Assembly: GCA_030522415.1 (NCBI GenBank)
Contig: CM060107.1
Span: 54,027,104-54,091,103 of the forward strand
Direction of reading: 5' to 3'
Length of the DNA stretch: 64,000 bases
Origin: Channallabes apus
Taxonomy: Eukaryota; Chordata; Actinopteri; Siluriformes; Clariidae
Positions 35,701 to 46,290 of the stretch are shown one piece after another. The notes under the pieces were generated by a model, which saw nothing but the letters and a program-made list of their open reading frames with translations, was not told the origin of the DNA and did no database searches. The translations under genes and the position numbers were made by a program. How positions within the stretch are numbered: the first letter of the stretch is position 1; each line of letters starts with the position of its first letter.

Positions 35701-38700
35701 TTTGAACAGAAAATAATAGTGGGCTGCTAGGCACGTTATTTTTCATATAACTTAGACGGCTGAATGAAGTTAAATATACACAACAAATTAATAATTGCGT
35801 TTGCTTTACATTTGAGCACTCATGTGTAAATAGCTTTTTCATTGCATATATACTACAGTATCATATATTTGTGTCTAATACTGTTTTATTCATATTTTAA
35901 AATGTAACCTACGTATCTACATTATAAGCATATTTAACTACTTCAGCAGTGAATGCGAAATTTGGTCAGTCTGGCTTTTAGATAAAGTTCTTATTTGATA
36001 CATTTATTATTTGATATACATATATATTTGATATACTTATTTGATATATTTGATTTTATTATTTAATTAATTATCTTATTATAAACATGATTCTTATTCT
36101 CTATATTCTTGTCGAGTATAGTCCTTCATGTCTGCATTTTTCGCACGCATTTACCATCCTTTTGATCAAAACGCTGCCTTTTGTTAAGGCTGTCGATTTA
36201 TACAAGCCGATGAATGAACTTTAGATGAATTTTAAAGCATCTTTTTAGGCCTAAATATTTTTCTTCAAACGTGCTTCCAACCAACCAACTCTGGAATGCA
36301 GGATCTCCAATAAAATTTCCCTCTCGGGTATTAAATGGCATAAAGCCTGGTTTTTGCCTAATAAATACTGCATCTCTAACATCTCTGTTCATTTTAAGAT
36401 TCTCCACAAAATTTACCCTGTAAACTCAGTTTTATCTAAATACTTGGAGGTAGAGGATAAATGTTCTTTTTGTGATACGTTAACCCTTAGGAGTTGGCTT
36501 AGGAGTTTAAAATGCTCCGTCATGTTTGATCATACACATAAGTGTAGTACATCATTTGAATCTGTAAAGGGTCTACTTTTATTCATGTATACTCTCAGTA
36601 TCCACAAAACATTGTGCTTTTGTAAAATAAATAAAATAAACAGGGTGCGCGTTCAGCCGTCTCAGTCTCTGCAAAAATCTTTTCGAAACATGTCACTAAA
36701 ATGAACTGAAACTCTGCGAATACTGCACACACAGACATCAGAAATATATCTATAGAAAGCTTAAAGGGTCTACTTTTAAATGATGCAAGTCACATTGAAA
36801 ACTAATGTAATCCGTATGAAACCAAGGAGAGGCACCAAATTTCTGTCGTACTTCATCATCTGCTAATGACCCGAGGCAGGACACGCCCACACGCCATTCA
36901 CATGGAAATCAGTCGTGGGGAAATCTATGTACAAGGCCACGCCCCCCGGGCAATGGCACGAAAACATACACACACACAGGCTTGAACACACAGAGTTTAC
37001 AATCAGATTCAGTGAGTTTTTCTGCACGTTTGGAAGATGGCGCGCGCTACAGAATGTTCTGGACTGTGAGGAAGAGTTTACATTTTCCTGCGTACAACCA
37101 GCACATGGGGAGTTGATCTCTCTGATCAGCTATTACAGTACTACACTGCACAGCACAAAACAATTAAGTGGTACAGAAAGATTTTTCTAAACTTCTTGGA
37201 TATTGCTGCCACCAATGCTTACCCTGCAGGTATGTTTTACAGTTTATATCCTACACTGTTTTTGGTTCGCACCATTTTACCCTGAATGTTTTGCATTTAT
37301 TTTGAACTGTTCCTGTAATTTTTGCAAGAGAATCTTAAGTTATTCTAAATAAACCATAAACAAAGAAATATCTTTTTCTGTCCTCAAATTATTTTCTTGT
37401 AACACTTTCCTCCTCTGTCCCATACCTGACTGAAAGGGGTAATTATACAGCTCATTATGCAGGTCTTTGTCTTCTCTGGTGTGAATATCAGCATTATTCA
37501 TGATCGTTCATGCCTCTTCACATACGGCCTTTCTAAACAAAAAGTGTCTTAGAAAATTTAAATGAATGTATTGTTTTCTGTAAATGAGGGAGCGAGATGA
37601 TTGTCACATCATTTTGAAGTAAAACTTCTACACAAAAGTCTTGTACACAAATGTCAGGAATGTGTTTTGTGGTCTTATTTCAGTGATTTTTTTTTTTGTT
37701 GTTTTCAAAAATCACGCATAACTGTTTTTTCTCCAATATACAAACTTGTACATACATGCTGCTCATATATTATTGTTGCCCAGTTTGTGCTGAATAAAAT
37801 GATATCAGACTTTTGACATTTATATGTTTATAAGTAACTGAAAAATACATAAATGTCAAGACATGTCAGAATCATTTGAGTACAGATTCTGTGTTACGTG
37901 TGCATAACGTTCTCATGCAGCATCTCGTTCACGCTTTTTCAGGGAACAGAGTTACAGCAAAGTAACCCGAGATGTTTTTAAAAATCGTAACCAATACACT
38001 TCTCCTCCATTCTTCTGGAATCCTTTCATTCTCCAAGATCTTGTTAAACAAACTAGTCAGAAACTCTACTGCCACCTCTCCTAAGCACTTCCATACCTCC
38101 ACAGGTATTTCATCAGGACCAACAGCCTTACTCTGTCTCTGCTCACTGCTCACCTTTATAGTGTTCACAGCCTGTTTCAGCTCCTCCACCTTCTTATGCT
38201 TCTCCTGGATTCTCTGCTGGGATTTCATCTGCTTCTCCTTTAACTCACTCTGAGGACAGAACAGTTACATTCAGCTTTTTAAAAGGTACTTACATACACC
38301 GCGTTCCAACTTATTATGCAAATTGGATGTAAGTGTCATAAACAATAAGTGTTTAGTTTTTAAATTAAACTCATGGATGGTATTGTGTCTCTAGGTTCTT
38401 TGGATCATTGAAATGAATCTCAGACACGTGTGATAATTAGTTGGCCAGATAAGCCCAATTAAAGGAAAAGTTCTGAAGAAGGTTGTTCCACATTATTAAG
38501 CAGGCCACAGGTTTCAAGCGATATGGGAAAGAAAAAGGATCTCTGCTGCCGAAAAGCATCAAATATTGCAATGCCTTGGAAAAAGTATAAAAATATTAGA
38601 TATTTCATGAAAACTTAAGTGTGATCATCGTACTGTGAAGACATTTGTGGCTGATTTAGAGCACAGACACGTCCGTGCAGATGAAGGCAGAATGAAGAAG

Positions 38701-39825
38701 GTTTCTGCAAGACAAATTCATCGGATTAAGAGAGCAGCTGCTGAAATGCCATTACAAAGCAGCAAACAGGTATTTGAAGCTGCTGGTGCTTCTGGAGTCC
38801 TGCGAACCTCAAGGTGTAGGATCAATGACCCTAATCAATGCTCACAAGCAGAAATGGTTGCAGTGGGCCCAGGCATACATGAAGACAAGTTTTTAAACAG
38901 TCTTGTTTACTGATGAGTGTCGTGCAACCCTGGATGGTACAGATGGATGGAGTAGTGGATGGTTGGCGGATGGCCATCATGTCCCAACAAGCCTGCGACG
39001 TCAACAAGGAGGTGCCAGAGTCATGTTTTGGGCCGGAATCAAGGGGAGAGAGCTGGTAGGCCCCTGTAGGGTCCCTGAAGGTGTGAAAATGACCTCTGAA
39101 AAAGTATATTGACTGACCACTTTCTTCCATGGTAGAAAAAGAAGAACTGTGTCTTCCGTAGCAAAATCATCTTCATGCACGACAATGTACCATCTCATGC
39201 TGCAAAGAATACCTCTGTGTCATTGGCTGCTATGGGCATAAAAGATGAGAAACTCATGGTGTGGCCACCATCCTCCCCTGACCTCAACCCCATTGAGAGT
39301 CAGAGCCAGTTTGATTCAAAACAGCAGCTCTGGGAATCTATTCTGACATCCCGCAAAGAAATTCAAGCAGAAACTGTACAAAAACTCACAAGTTCAATGG
39401 ATGCAAGAGTTGTGAAGGTGATATCAAAGAAGGGGTCCGATGATAAGATGTAACATGCCCTGTTAGGATGTTTTTGATTGAAATTGTTTTTGATTTCTTT
39501 AAATATGACCTCATAATGCTGCAAATTCAACAAAAGCCTATTTTCAGTTCTTTACAACCTATAAAATGTTTTAACTCTGTTGTGCATAATAATTTTGAAC
39601 AGTGCATTTTCAGTTTTTTATTTGTAAAATAAATATTGTTATCATTAGGAGGTTTGTTCAATAAAATTCTAATTATACCCTAATAGTTGATGACTAGAAA
39701 ATTATACTGACTGTCATTTGCATTTACTAATTATGAAAATCAGAGAAAGATATCATTTGCGTAATAATTTGGAACACAGTGTAGTAAGATAATTAATTAC
39801 ATACAAACATTCATATTTCTCAGAG

Positions 39826-39862
<37 letters not shown>

Positions 39863-42800
39863 CTGTAGTGTTACAGTTTCCCTTCACTGGATCTAAGAGA
39901 CACAAACACTTATCCAGCTTGATGACAAGAGTGGAGTGGAGCACATTATATCTGCTTTGTTTATGTTTATTTTTATTCTCTTGCCCTCTCTTTCTCTATT
40001 TGAAATTCACTAGAGCACATGCAGTGATAGTGACCGTGAAACATATGCCTATCAGAATGTACTGTACCTAGAGGAATGTTTATATCATGTGACATATTCA
40101 AATGTGAGTGACCCGTGAAGCTTGTGGTTGGTTCGGTCAAAATGTCGAACCATAAGAAGCTGACAGTCAGATTTAGATATCGGTGCCATGGGCAGCCACA
40201 CAGAACAGCATGTTGGTGAAGCCAGCAGAAAGTTTTTCATGCCACTATAAAAGGAGTTACGGTGAGTATAACACCTATGTGGGTTAACATGTCGTGCTGT
40301 GTTGTTAGTTTACATTACACTGATTAACACAGAACAGATGATTTTACAGTTTCACACTATAATGTCTGTAGCCTGATGCAGAACCATAACAACATAACGT
40401 TTAGTTAACTTTCACTGAGGCGTCACCATAAAGGTTTTCTGTGATTGTATTGAGGTCCAGCACTGTATCAGGGGAACTTCCAGTGATAACTTCAAATACA
40501 TTATGCTGTTATTTTGGCTCTTTTGTGATACAGTATATTAAGTCTCTCTCAAACATAATTCATTCCAGAAGCGTCTCGTACATCAAACCACTCGTGAATT
40601 AAAGCGAATGTCCCCATAAGAAATAATGAAAACCTTTTTTGCTCGTCTTGAGAATTGTTCGCAAACTGGTTACTTGCAATTCGAGGTTCCACTGTGTATG
40701 TATATACATTATATATACACATATAATAAAAGTATAAAGTTGGGGTGTCTGTACATTGAATATATTTGTGTAAGATGAGTAATATAACACATTAACTCTG
40801 TCTGTTTGTTTGTGCATCATATAAAAACTACTGAACTCATCTATAATGGGGTTTCAATGGCCGAGCTTGAGGTAACATATGGACTTTATTTCATCTCAAT
40901 CAGCGAACAGGAACAGAAGATATGCTAATTTGAAATTGTAACGGAAAATGCCCTTATCATAAAAACATCAACTTTGACAAAATCATTAGTTCATCTCAAA
41001 ATTCCATAGATGGCATTATACATTCATTAAAACATGCCTATGAGTGTGTAATTAAATTTTACATGAACAAACCTGGTGTATACAGGTGCAGCTCAATAAA
41101 TTAGAATATCATCAAAAACTGAAAGTAATATATTATACAGACTGATTACACACAGACTGAAATATTTTAAGTGTTTAATTATATTGCTTACAGCTAATGA
41201 ACACCAAATATTCAGTATCTCAGAAAATTAGAATATTGTGAAAAAGTTCAATATTGGAGACTCATGGTGTCACACTCTAATCAGATAATTAACTTAAAAC
41301 ACCTGCAAAGATTCACTGAGCCTTTAAATGGTCTCTCAGTCTGGTTCAGTAGGCTGACTGTTCACAGAGTGCTGTATCCAAGTACATTGAGGGAAAGATG
41401 AATGGAAGGAAAAAATGTGATAGAAAAAAGTGCACAAGCAAAAGGGATAATTTCATTTGCAAATCGAGGTCCTAGAATCTGGAGGAAGAGAGGAAAGGGA
41501 CAGAATCCAAGTTGCTTGAGGTCCAGTATAAACTCAGATCAACCACAGTGAGTGGTGGTTTGAGGAGCGATGTCATCTGCTGGTGTCGGTCCACTGTGTT
41601 TTATCAGCTCCAAAGTCAGCACAGCCGTCTACCAGGAAGTTCTGGAGCACTTCATGCTTCCCTCTGTTGACCAGCTTCATGAGATGCTGATTTCATTTTC
41701 CAGCAGGACTTGGCACACTGCCAAAAGTACTAATACCTGGTTTAAGGACCATGGTGTACCTGTGTTTGATTAGTCCACAAACTCACCTGATCAAAACCCT
41801 ATAGAGAATCTATGGACTATTGTAAAAAAGAAGATGTGAGACACCAGACGCAACAACATAGAAGAACTGAAAAATGCTTTCAGAGTAACCTGGGCTTCCA
41901 TACAGTAACACCTCAGCAGTGCCACAGACTGATCACCTTCATGCCACGCCTCATTGCTGCAGTAATTCATGTAAAGGCCCTGACCAAGTACTGAGTACTG
42001 TACATGTTCATACTGTTCAGTGCTCCAACATTTCTGTGTTTAAAATCTTTTCTCCTTTTTTATTGATCTTAAGTAATATTCCAATTTTTAAGGTACAGAG
42101 TTTTGGGTTTTCATTAGCTGTAAGCCATAATCATTAAAATTAAAAGAAACAAACACTTGAAATATATCAGTCTGTGTGTAATACATCTATATAATATACG
42201 AGTTTCACTTTTAAAACTGAATTACTAAAATAAATCACCTTTTCGCTGATATTCTAATTTACTGAGATGCAACTGTGTATGTGTGTGAACATTCATGTAT
42301 ATCTCAAACATTATCTAGCCAAACAGTCACACACTAATATTTCATATTTTATATATTAATAGTAATATCACTTTTATGAGTAACTAACAACACTGTGCAC
42401 ATGTTACTAGATATAATCTATAATTAAGAACCTCATCCTGGAAATCTTTCTCATTCTCACCTGTTTCTCAGCTCTTTCTGCTGCGGCTGTGATGGTGTCG
42501 TGTCCTCTGTGATTATCCATCGTACACAAATAACAGATGCAGGTTTGATCAGTACGGCAGTAGATCTTCAGCACTTCATTATGTTCAGAGCAGATCTTCT
42601 CTTGGAGTTTTGCTGAAGCTTCAATTAATGTGTGTTGTTTATAGGAAGAAACTTCATAGTGAGGTTTCAGATGAGTTTCACAAAATGAGGCGAAACACAT
42701 CAGACAGGACTTGACGGCTTTGTGTTTTCTCCCAGTGCAGAAATCACACTCCACGTCTCCAGGTCCAGCATAACAGTGAGCAGGAGAAGCAGCTTGGACT

Positions 42801-43063
42801 TTAGTCTTCTTCTTCAGTTTCTCCACCACTTCAGCCAGCATGTTGTTTCTGCGTAGAACAGGCCTTGGAGTGAAAGTGTCTCTGCACTGAGGACAGCTGT
42901 AGACACCCTTCTGATCCTCCTGATCCCAGCAGTCATTAATACACACCTTACAGAAACTGTGACCACAGGAGTGAGTCACCGGATCCTTCAGGGGATGCAG
43001 ACACACTGGACAGATGAACTGATCCACTGAAAGCTGATCTACTGAAATACAGGCCTCAGCCAT
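25846..43063 (-). CDS. finTRIM gene C, complete (543 aa); intron 2 swollen to about 10.6 kb
   Basis: Coding exons in order are 42461-43063 (603 bp), 38154-38249 (96), 27321-27554 (234), 27020-27191 (172) and 25846-26372 (527 with stop). The total of 1632 bp is in frame with GT-AG borders. Domains match gene B. Intron 1 (4.2 kb) holds two Tc1 elements; intron 2 holds a nested 10.4-kb pile of transposons. Whether the gene is still spliced efficiently is the main doubt: the exon 3 acceptor is weak and the LINE at 43172 sits about 110 bp upstream of the ATG. All RING ligands and B30.2 motifs are intact, so I treat it as potentially functional. Confidence 0.85.
26373..27019. repeat. Gene C intron 4 with (ATT)n and (TG)n tracts
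   Basis: The (ATT)n tract runs 26651-26691 and (TG)n runs 26691-26740, orthologous in position to those of genes B and D. 'gcatcaggttgtaaaagatggaaacag'-like sequence at about 26838-26868 is the empty site for gene B's RTE. The remainder is unit intron sequence. Confidence 0.85.
27020..27191 (-). CDS. Gene C exon 4, linker helix
   Basis: A 172-bp exon with acceptor tactgtag|GCTTTAGC and donor CCACATG|GTAAGA. It encodes '[15 protein letters not shown]' and '[19 protein letters not shown]', near-identical to gene B. Confidence 0.85.
27321..27554 (-). CDS. Gene C exon 3, coiled-coil core
   Basis: A 234-bp exon, open and in phase. The acceptor is gtgtcctaaaag|CGGAGTGC. The AG is kept but the pyrimidine tract is poor, unlike a canonical site. 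The first codons differ from gene B (Arg-Ser-Ala-Lys-Arg against Leu-Ser-Ala-Gln-Thr). The core '[18 protein letters not shown]' is identical. Splice efficiency is uncertain. Confidence 0.8.
28413..29896 (+). mobile_element. CR1/L2-group LINE 3' half, inside the RTE
   Basis: RT frames 28524-28916 ('[16 protein letters not shown]', '[19 protein letters not shown]', '[10 protein letters not shown]'), 28929-29375 and 29204-29650 ('[15 protein letters not shown]') are nearly continuous, with a stop at 28917 and a shift near 29300. The 3' tail 'gaagcactttgg...gtgctatataaataaatgttgattgattgattg' ends in a (TGAT)n repeat. It splits RTE sequence exactly between 'catagac' and 'ccatggagactcctg'. This is a third L2 lineage in the window. 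Confidence 0.85.
31140..31542 (+). mobile_element. tRNA-derived SINE (family 1), full length
   Basis: This 403-bp copy has the complete head 'ggcggcgcggtggtgtagtggttagcactg' (A box) and GGTTCGATTCC (B box), the Pol III internal promoter. It then has a conserved body, a (GTGT/GAGT)n stretch, and a (TGAA)n tail. A 14-bp duplication aaaaaaatccaaac lies at 31126-31139 and 31543-31556. It is the best reference for the truncated copies at 2564 and 20692. Confidence 0.92.
31637..32590 (-). pseudogene. Tc1 family 2 transposase, frameshifted
   Basis: The frame 32117-32590 (157 aa from '[19 protein letters not shown]') carries the paired-like helix-turn-helix DNA-binding domain ('[16 protein letters not shown]', 'GRPTKI', '[12 protein letters not shown]'). 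It ends in 'LWTVETKV', where the first catalytic Asp (normally 'TDETKV'-like) is changed. The C-terminal part 31637-31822 has '[18 protein letters not shown]' with the catalytic Glu. The middle is out of frame, so the protein is dead. Confidence 0.85.
33061..33740 (+). mobile_element. CR1/L2-group LINE, RT part (sister of the 2795 copy)
   Basis: The open frame 33034-33756 covers the palm of RT: '[17 protein letters not shown]', '[17 protein letters not shown]', catalytic '[11 protein letters not shown]', and '[15 protein letters not shown]'. It is less decayed than the 2795 copy. It is cut at 33740 by a MITE and resumes at 34203 after the 8-bp duplication. 5'-truncated. Confidence 0.85.
33741..34194. 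mobile_element. hAT-type MITE with 8-bp target duplication
   Basis: This 454-bp non-coding element has ends cagaggtgtcaa / ttgacaccactg (imperfect inverted repeats). Subterminal inverted blocks are 'gaagtacaaatacttc' and 'gtgaatacttttgacacc'. The 8-bp duplication ttactagg is at 33733-33740 and 34195-34202, as hAT transposases make. Removing it restores the LINE reading frame ('NALL-GGCP'). Confidence 0.9.
34203..35283 (+). mobile_element. CR1/L2-group LINE, 3' part
   Basis: It continues from 33740 with '[17 protein letters not shown]' and '[17 protein letters not shown]'. A 3' UTR nearly identical to 12300-12820 follows, and the tail 'gaagctgctttgagacaatgaccattgttaaaagcgctatataaataaaatttc' ends it. 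Confidence 0.85.
35284..37974. other. AT-rich DNA of unknown origin inside the gene C intron nest
   Basis: No intact gene is seen. 36260-36500 has a LINE-like remnant (separate entry). 36900-37200 contains 'tttggaagatggcgcgcgctac', resembling a retrotransposon 5' leader with a YY1-type motif, followed by (AC)n and a short open segment. The rest has weak ORFs under 75 aa only. Its right edge meets RTE sequence without a visible duplication. Confidence 0.4.
36260..36500 (+). mobile_element. Possible L1-type LINE C-terminal remnant
   Basis: In one frame '[20 protein letters not shown]' then '[10 protein letters not shown]' resembles the region after RT in L1/Tx1-like LINEs, where an 'ILHKIYP' block precedes a CX2C knuckle. 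Upstream '[14 protein letters not shown]' fits loosely. The match is short and in broken frames. Confidence 0.35.
38154..38249 (-). CDS. Gene C exon 2, start of coiled coil
   Basis: A 96-bp exon, phase 0, with acceptor cctcag|AGTGAG and donor ATAAAG|GTGAGC. It encodes '[20 protein letters not shown]' then '[12 protein letters not shown]', two residues different from gene B. It is 10.6 kb from exon 3 because of the transposon nest. The RTE insertion point is only about 8 bases from the donor-side flank (38145). Confidence 0.87.
38297..39781 (+). mobile_element. Tc1/mariner element (family 3), degenerate, gene C intron 1
   Basis: The ends are 'caccgcgttccaacttattatgcaaat' and 'atttgcgtaataatttggaacacagtg', with TA at 38295-38296 and 39782-39783. 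Transposase pieces on + are 38635-38913 ('[20 protein letters not shown]', DNA-binding), 38903-39112 ('[11 protein letters not shown]', first Asp) and 39175-39453 ('[15 protein letters not shown]' with second Asp, '[12 protein letters not shown]' near the Glu). Frameshifts and deletions break it, including loss of the block after 'NPIE'. Confidence 0.9.
39784..41082. other. Gene C intron 1 with (TG)n and a MITE fragment
   Basis: (TG)n runs 39828-39859. 40130-40500 matches gene D's 60305-61690 apart from insertions there (for example 'aaaatgtcgaaccataagaagctgacagt'). 40540-40697 is a DNA-element fragment ending 'gcaattcgaggttccactgtgta', with related sequence at 46045-46180. 40950-41082 matches 1-132 of gene A. 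No coding exon is seen. Confidence 0.65.
40540..40697 (-). mobile_element. Fragment of a Tc1/mariner-like MITE
   Basis: On the minus strand it starts tacacagtggaacctcgaat, an end repeated in degraded form at 46045 ('cagtgtaacctcggattacg'). 'cataattcattccagaagcgtctcgta' and 'cccataagaaataatg' also correspond to 46062-46138. Only one terminus is present. Confidence 0.55.
41083..42275 (+). mobile_element. Tc1/mariner element (family 1, copy 2), gene C intron 1
   Basis: The most complete copy of this family here. Ends are caggtgcagctcaataaattagaatatcat and 'ctgatattctaatttactgagatgcaactg', inverted repeats of about 30 bp. The transposase half is readable in broken frames: '[19 protein letters not shown]' (41570-41773, running to '[16 protein letters not shown]') and '[11 protein letters not shown]' at 41805. 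The N-terminal domain is lost, as in copies 1 and 3. Confidence 0.88.
42461..43063 (-). CDS. Gene C exon 1, RING and B-boxes (201 codons)
   Basis: RING ligands are all kept, but the loop reads '[17 protein letters not shown]', where paralogs have '[17 protein letters not shown]'. B-box 1-like '[15 protein letters not shown]' and B-box 2 '[12 protein letters not shown]...CICYLC...HRGH' match A and D closely. The donor is ACAG|GTGAGAATG. The start is shared with paralogs after 'gtgcaggaaa'. Confidence 0.92.
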
Positions 43064-43171
43064 TTTCCTGCACTAACACACAGAGAGAGAAAGGCAGTCT
43101 AAGTTTTGTTTATTTTGACAAGAACTTCCTGGTTCTGTGTGTGTGTAAGAGAGAGTGTGAGAGGAGGAGGG

Positions 43172-45472
43172 ATCCAAGATGGCGGCGCGGCAGTAGCACG
43201 CAGCGGGTGCTCCGGAGCCAAAATGGTGCTACATTGTTGTGTGTAGCGCGTTTATTTTACCCTGTGTATGGATATCGTCTCGACTGGTGTCCGTACATAC
43301 AACCGCCAGATGCTTTTGTACCTAAATAACCCGGTTAACGACATCCACGATGAGCTGCGGGAAAAGCTACGCGACCTCGGTTTGCTGCATGAACCAGGTC
43401 TCGAAGCCTCGGCGTTGCCTGTTGCCGGAGGCCAGAGAATGGGACATCTGAAGCGGTGTGCGAGGAAGCGGAAGCGCGGCAACTACATTCCAGCAGGAGC
43501 CATCTCTGCTCTTCAGGACTGTTTCGAGAACACTGACTGGAAGATGTTTAGGGTGGCTGCAACTTACAGCGACTTCACCGACTTGGAGGAGTACACGTCA
43601 TCACCAGCTACATCAACAAGTGCACCGATGACGTCACTGTGTCCAAGAGCTTCATCTCACGACCGAATCAGAAACCATGCACTTCTGAGGACCCGAGACT
43701 CTGCCTTCAAAGCAGGAGACAAGGGCCACGCGCGTACACACTCAGAGAATCCACAACCACTTCAGAGACAGCGGTGACACATGGCGCATGTGGCAGGGCT
43801 TACAAGCCATCACCCATTACAAGACGACATCACCTGCCTATGACGGTGATGACTCCCTTCCAGATGCGCTGAACAACTTTTACGATCGGTGCAGACAGGC
43901 AGAACGACATGGTGGCCAGGAGGACCACCCCTCCTCCGAACGACCAGGTGCTGTGTCTCACTTCAACTGATGTGAGGAAAACTCTATGCAGAGTCAACCC
44001 ATGTAAAGCTGCTGGACCAGACAACATCCCAGGCAAAGTGCTCAGAGAATGTGCGGAACAGCTGGCAGATGTTCTCACTGACATCTTCAACATCTCTCTG
44101 AGCAGCGCTGTTGTTCCCACGTGCTTCAAGGCCACCACCATCGTCCCCGTGCCAAAGAAGTCTTCTGTGTCGTGTCTCAATGACTACCATTCCGTTGCAC
44201 TTACACCCACCATCATGAAGTGCTTCGAGCGGCTCGTCATGAGACACATCAAAACCCTGCTGCCCCAGCCCTCCCTGGACCCATTGCAATTTGCGTACCG
44301 TGCTAACTGCTCAATGGACAACGCCATCTCCACTACACTCCATCTTGCCCTCACACACTTGGACAAGAAGGACACATACGTTCGAATGCTGTACATAGAT
44401 TTCAGCTCAGCATTCAACACTATCATACCCCAACAACTGATCGGGAAGCTGAGCCTGTTGGGCCTGAACACCTCCCTCTGCAACTGGATCCTGGACTTTC
44501 TGACCGGAAGGCCTCAGTCAGTACAGTACGTATCGTGACCTGCACCTCCAGCACCACCTCATCTCCATCTGGAAAAAGGTACCAAAGCATTCGGGTACAC
44601 ACATCTAGACTGTGCAATAGCTTTTTTCCACAAGCCATCCGTCTTCTCAACAAAAATGGACTGGTCTGATAGACACACACACACAAACACATTATCACTC
44701 AGCTTAACTCAACTACCTCAAAACAATGAGACTGGACTGAGGTAGCTCAGTGGTTAAGGCATTGGACTACAGTTTGGAAGATCCCAGGTTCAAACCCAAC
44801 AACCACCAAGTTGCCGCTGTTGGGCCCTTGAGCAAGGCCCTTAACCCTCAACTGCTCAGATGTGGAATGAGATAAAAATGTAAGTCGCTCTGGATAAGAG
44901 CATCTGCCAAATGTCTAAATGTTGACTGTCTAATCAACACAAGCGCAAACACACTGACCTACTCTACCAAACCATTGTACACACCAACCTGTAAATGCTC
45001 TTTTGCACAATATTCATTACTGGATTACTTTTGGCACTAAAATTCTTAATTCTTGCTGCTACGTTAAGGAACGTTTACTCACTACTGTACCTCAACCTCA
45101 TCACCTCAACACCACATTATTGTGTTATGTCGTGTTTGTCGCACTGTCACTTTGTTGCTCTTGTTTGCACATTTGCACATGCACTTTATGTTGTCTGTAA
45201 AAAGAAAAAAAATAGTAGATAGTCTTTCTTAGCTAGTTAATTTTTGTTAATTTATTTTGTTAATTTATGTTGTCAGGTAAATCTGTCTCGTCTCAGCTAG
45301 CCAGCTAACTAGGCCTCTTACTGTAGTTAGCTAGTTTAGTTTTTCTGTTAATTTATGTTGTAAATTTATGTTGCATGTACTGTAGCACCTTGGTCCTGGA
45401 GGAATGTCGTTTCGTTTCACTGTGTACTAACTGTATATGGTTGAAGTTACAATAAAGCCTACTTGAACTTGA
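43172..45472 (+). mobile_element. Non-LTR retrotransposon, internally deleted, inserted upstream of gene C
   Basis: It begins 'gatccaagatggcggcgcggcag' and ends 'gttacaataaagcctacttgaacttga'. The frame 43909-44538 is RT: '[20 protein letters not shown]', '[19 protein letters not shown]', '[13 protein letters not shown]' (first Asp), stopping at 'GRPQSV' before the catalytic YADD block. 43268-43777 holds short 5' ORF remnants; the endonuclease is missing. C-terminal tail traces appear at 44560-44665. The clade is uncertain (the RT style recalls fish I/Nimb- or CR1-like LINEs). Unit sequence resumes at 'aaaatgagggaggg'. Confidence 0.75.
44733..44925 (+). mobile_element. tRNA-derived SINE (family 2) inside the LINE 3' region
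   Basis: The tRNA-like head 'ggtagctcagtggttaaggcattgg' (A box) and 'ccaggttcaaaccc' (B box) is followed by 'gggcccttgagcaaggcccttaaccc' and the tail 'gtaagtcgctctggataagagcatctgccaaatg', common in fish SINEs. It differs from SINE family 1. No clear duplication was found. It is not a tRNA gene: the 3' acceptor arm is absent. Confidence 0.8.
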
Positions 45473-46240
45473 AAATGAGGGAGGGCATGAATACACCTCT
45501 GTTAACTGTTTCATCTCCTTTTAGTCGATGAATATGTGGAGATGTAAAATTATTTCTGTCTACTAAACACCTGAATACCTGATACTTTGGCCTTGTTAAT
45601 GAATACATTTTACATAGTTTATTGATATTTTTCATATATTTATTTATTTATATATACGTAATAGCTTTTATAACATTTTAAAATATTTATTTCACATTTA
45701 CATAATATAAACATTATTAAAAACAGCTGAAACATTATTTATTCAGTAAAGAATATAAATAGTAATTAATAACTGTATTGGTATTATGACTATATTTATT
45801 GTCTGTCACTGTTTAACTGTAGTGAAGCACTTTGAGCTCCATATTCTGTCTGAATAGAGTTATTCTAATGATTGTAGGTAAATAGACAGACAGATTGAGT
45901 CAGTACTTTATCAGTACTGTGTTTAATGTGACGTATCACTCCAGAGTTCTCAAGTTTCCTGTACTTCACTTTACTTTAGAATCTCCACTACAAGATGAAT
46001 TTAATATCAATAATAACTTTAATACACATTACAGCACATACAGTGTAACCTCGGATTACGAGCATAATTCGTTCCGGAAGTCGGCTCGTATTCCAAAACA
46101 CTCGTAAACAAAATTTAATTTTCCCATAGGAAATAATGGAAACTCAAATTATCCGTTCTACAGCCCAAAAAAAAAATAAATACATAAACATAATTAACAC
46201 AAAAAAAGTTCATCCATAGTAAAGAAAACTAATCTGTGTC

Positions 46241-46290
<50 letters not shown>

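Larger units (their letters stand above)
27676..38131 (-). mobile_element. RTE LINE inserted in gene C intron 2, itself carrying about 9 kb of later insertions
   Basis: A 14-bp duplication (tctgtctctgctca) lies at 27662-27675 and 38132-38145, and gene B shows the empty site near 15864. Minus-strand RTE pieces are 27676-28412 (3' end, C-terminal domain, part of RT), 29897-30064 (RT) and 37975-38131 (linker, '[16 protein letters not shown]'). The gaps hold an L2 copy, element X with Tc1 and SINE, a second L2 with MITE, and unassigned DNA. It was 5'-truncated at insertion. The RT stretch between 30064 and 37975 is partly deleted. Confidence 0.85.

Noticed and set aside
35457..37816. Several 60-116 aa ORFs in the gene C intron nest
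   Set aside because: AT-rich sequence gives such lengths by chance; apart from the short LINE-like block at 36260-36500 none shows recognisable motifs.
44733..44800. Possible tRNA gene
   Set aside because: It has A and B boxes but no acceptor stem closure, and it is followed by a SINE tail, so it is a tRNA-derived SINE head.
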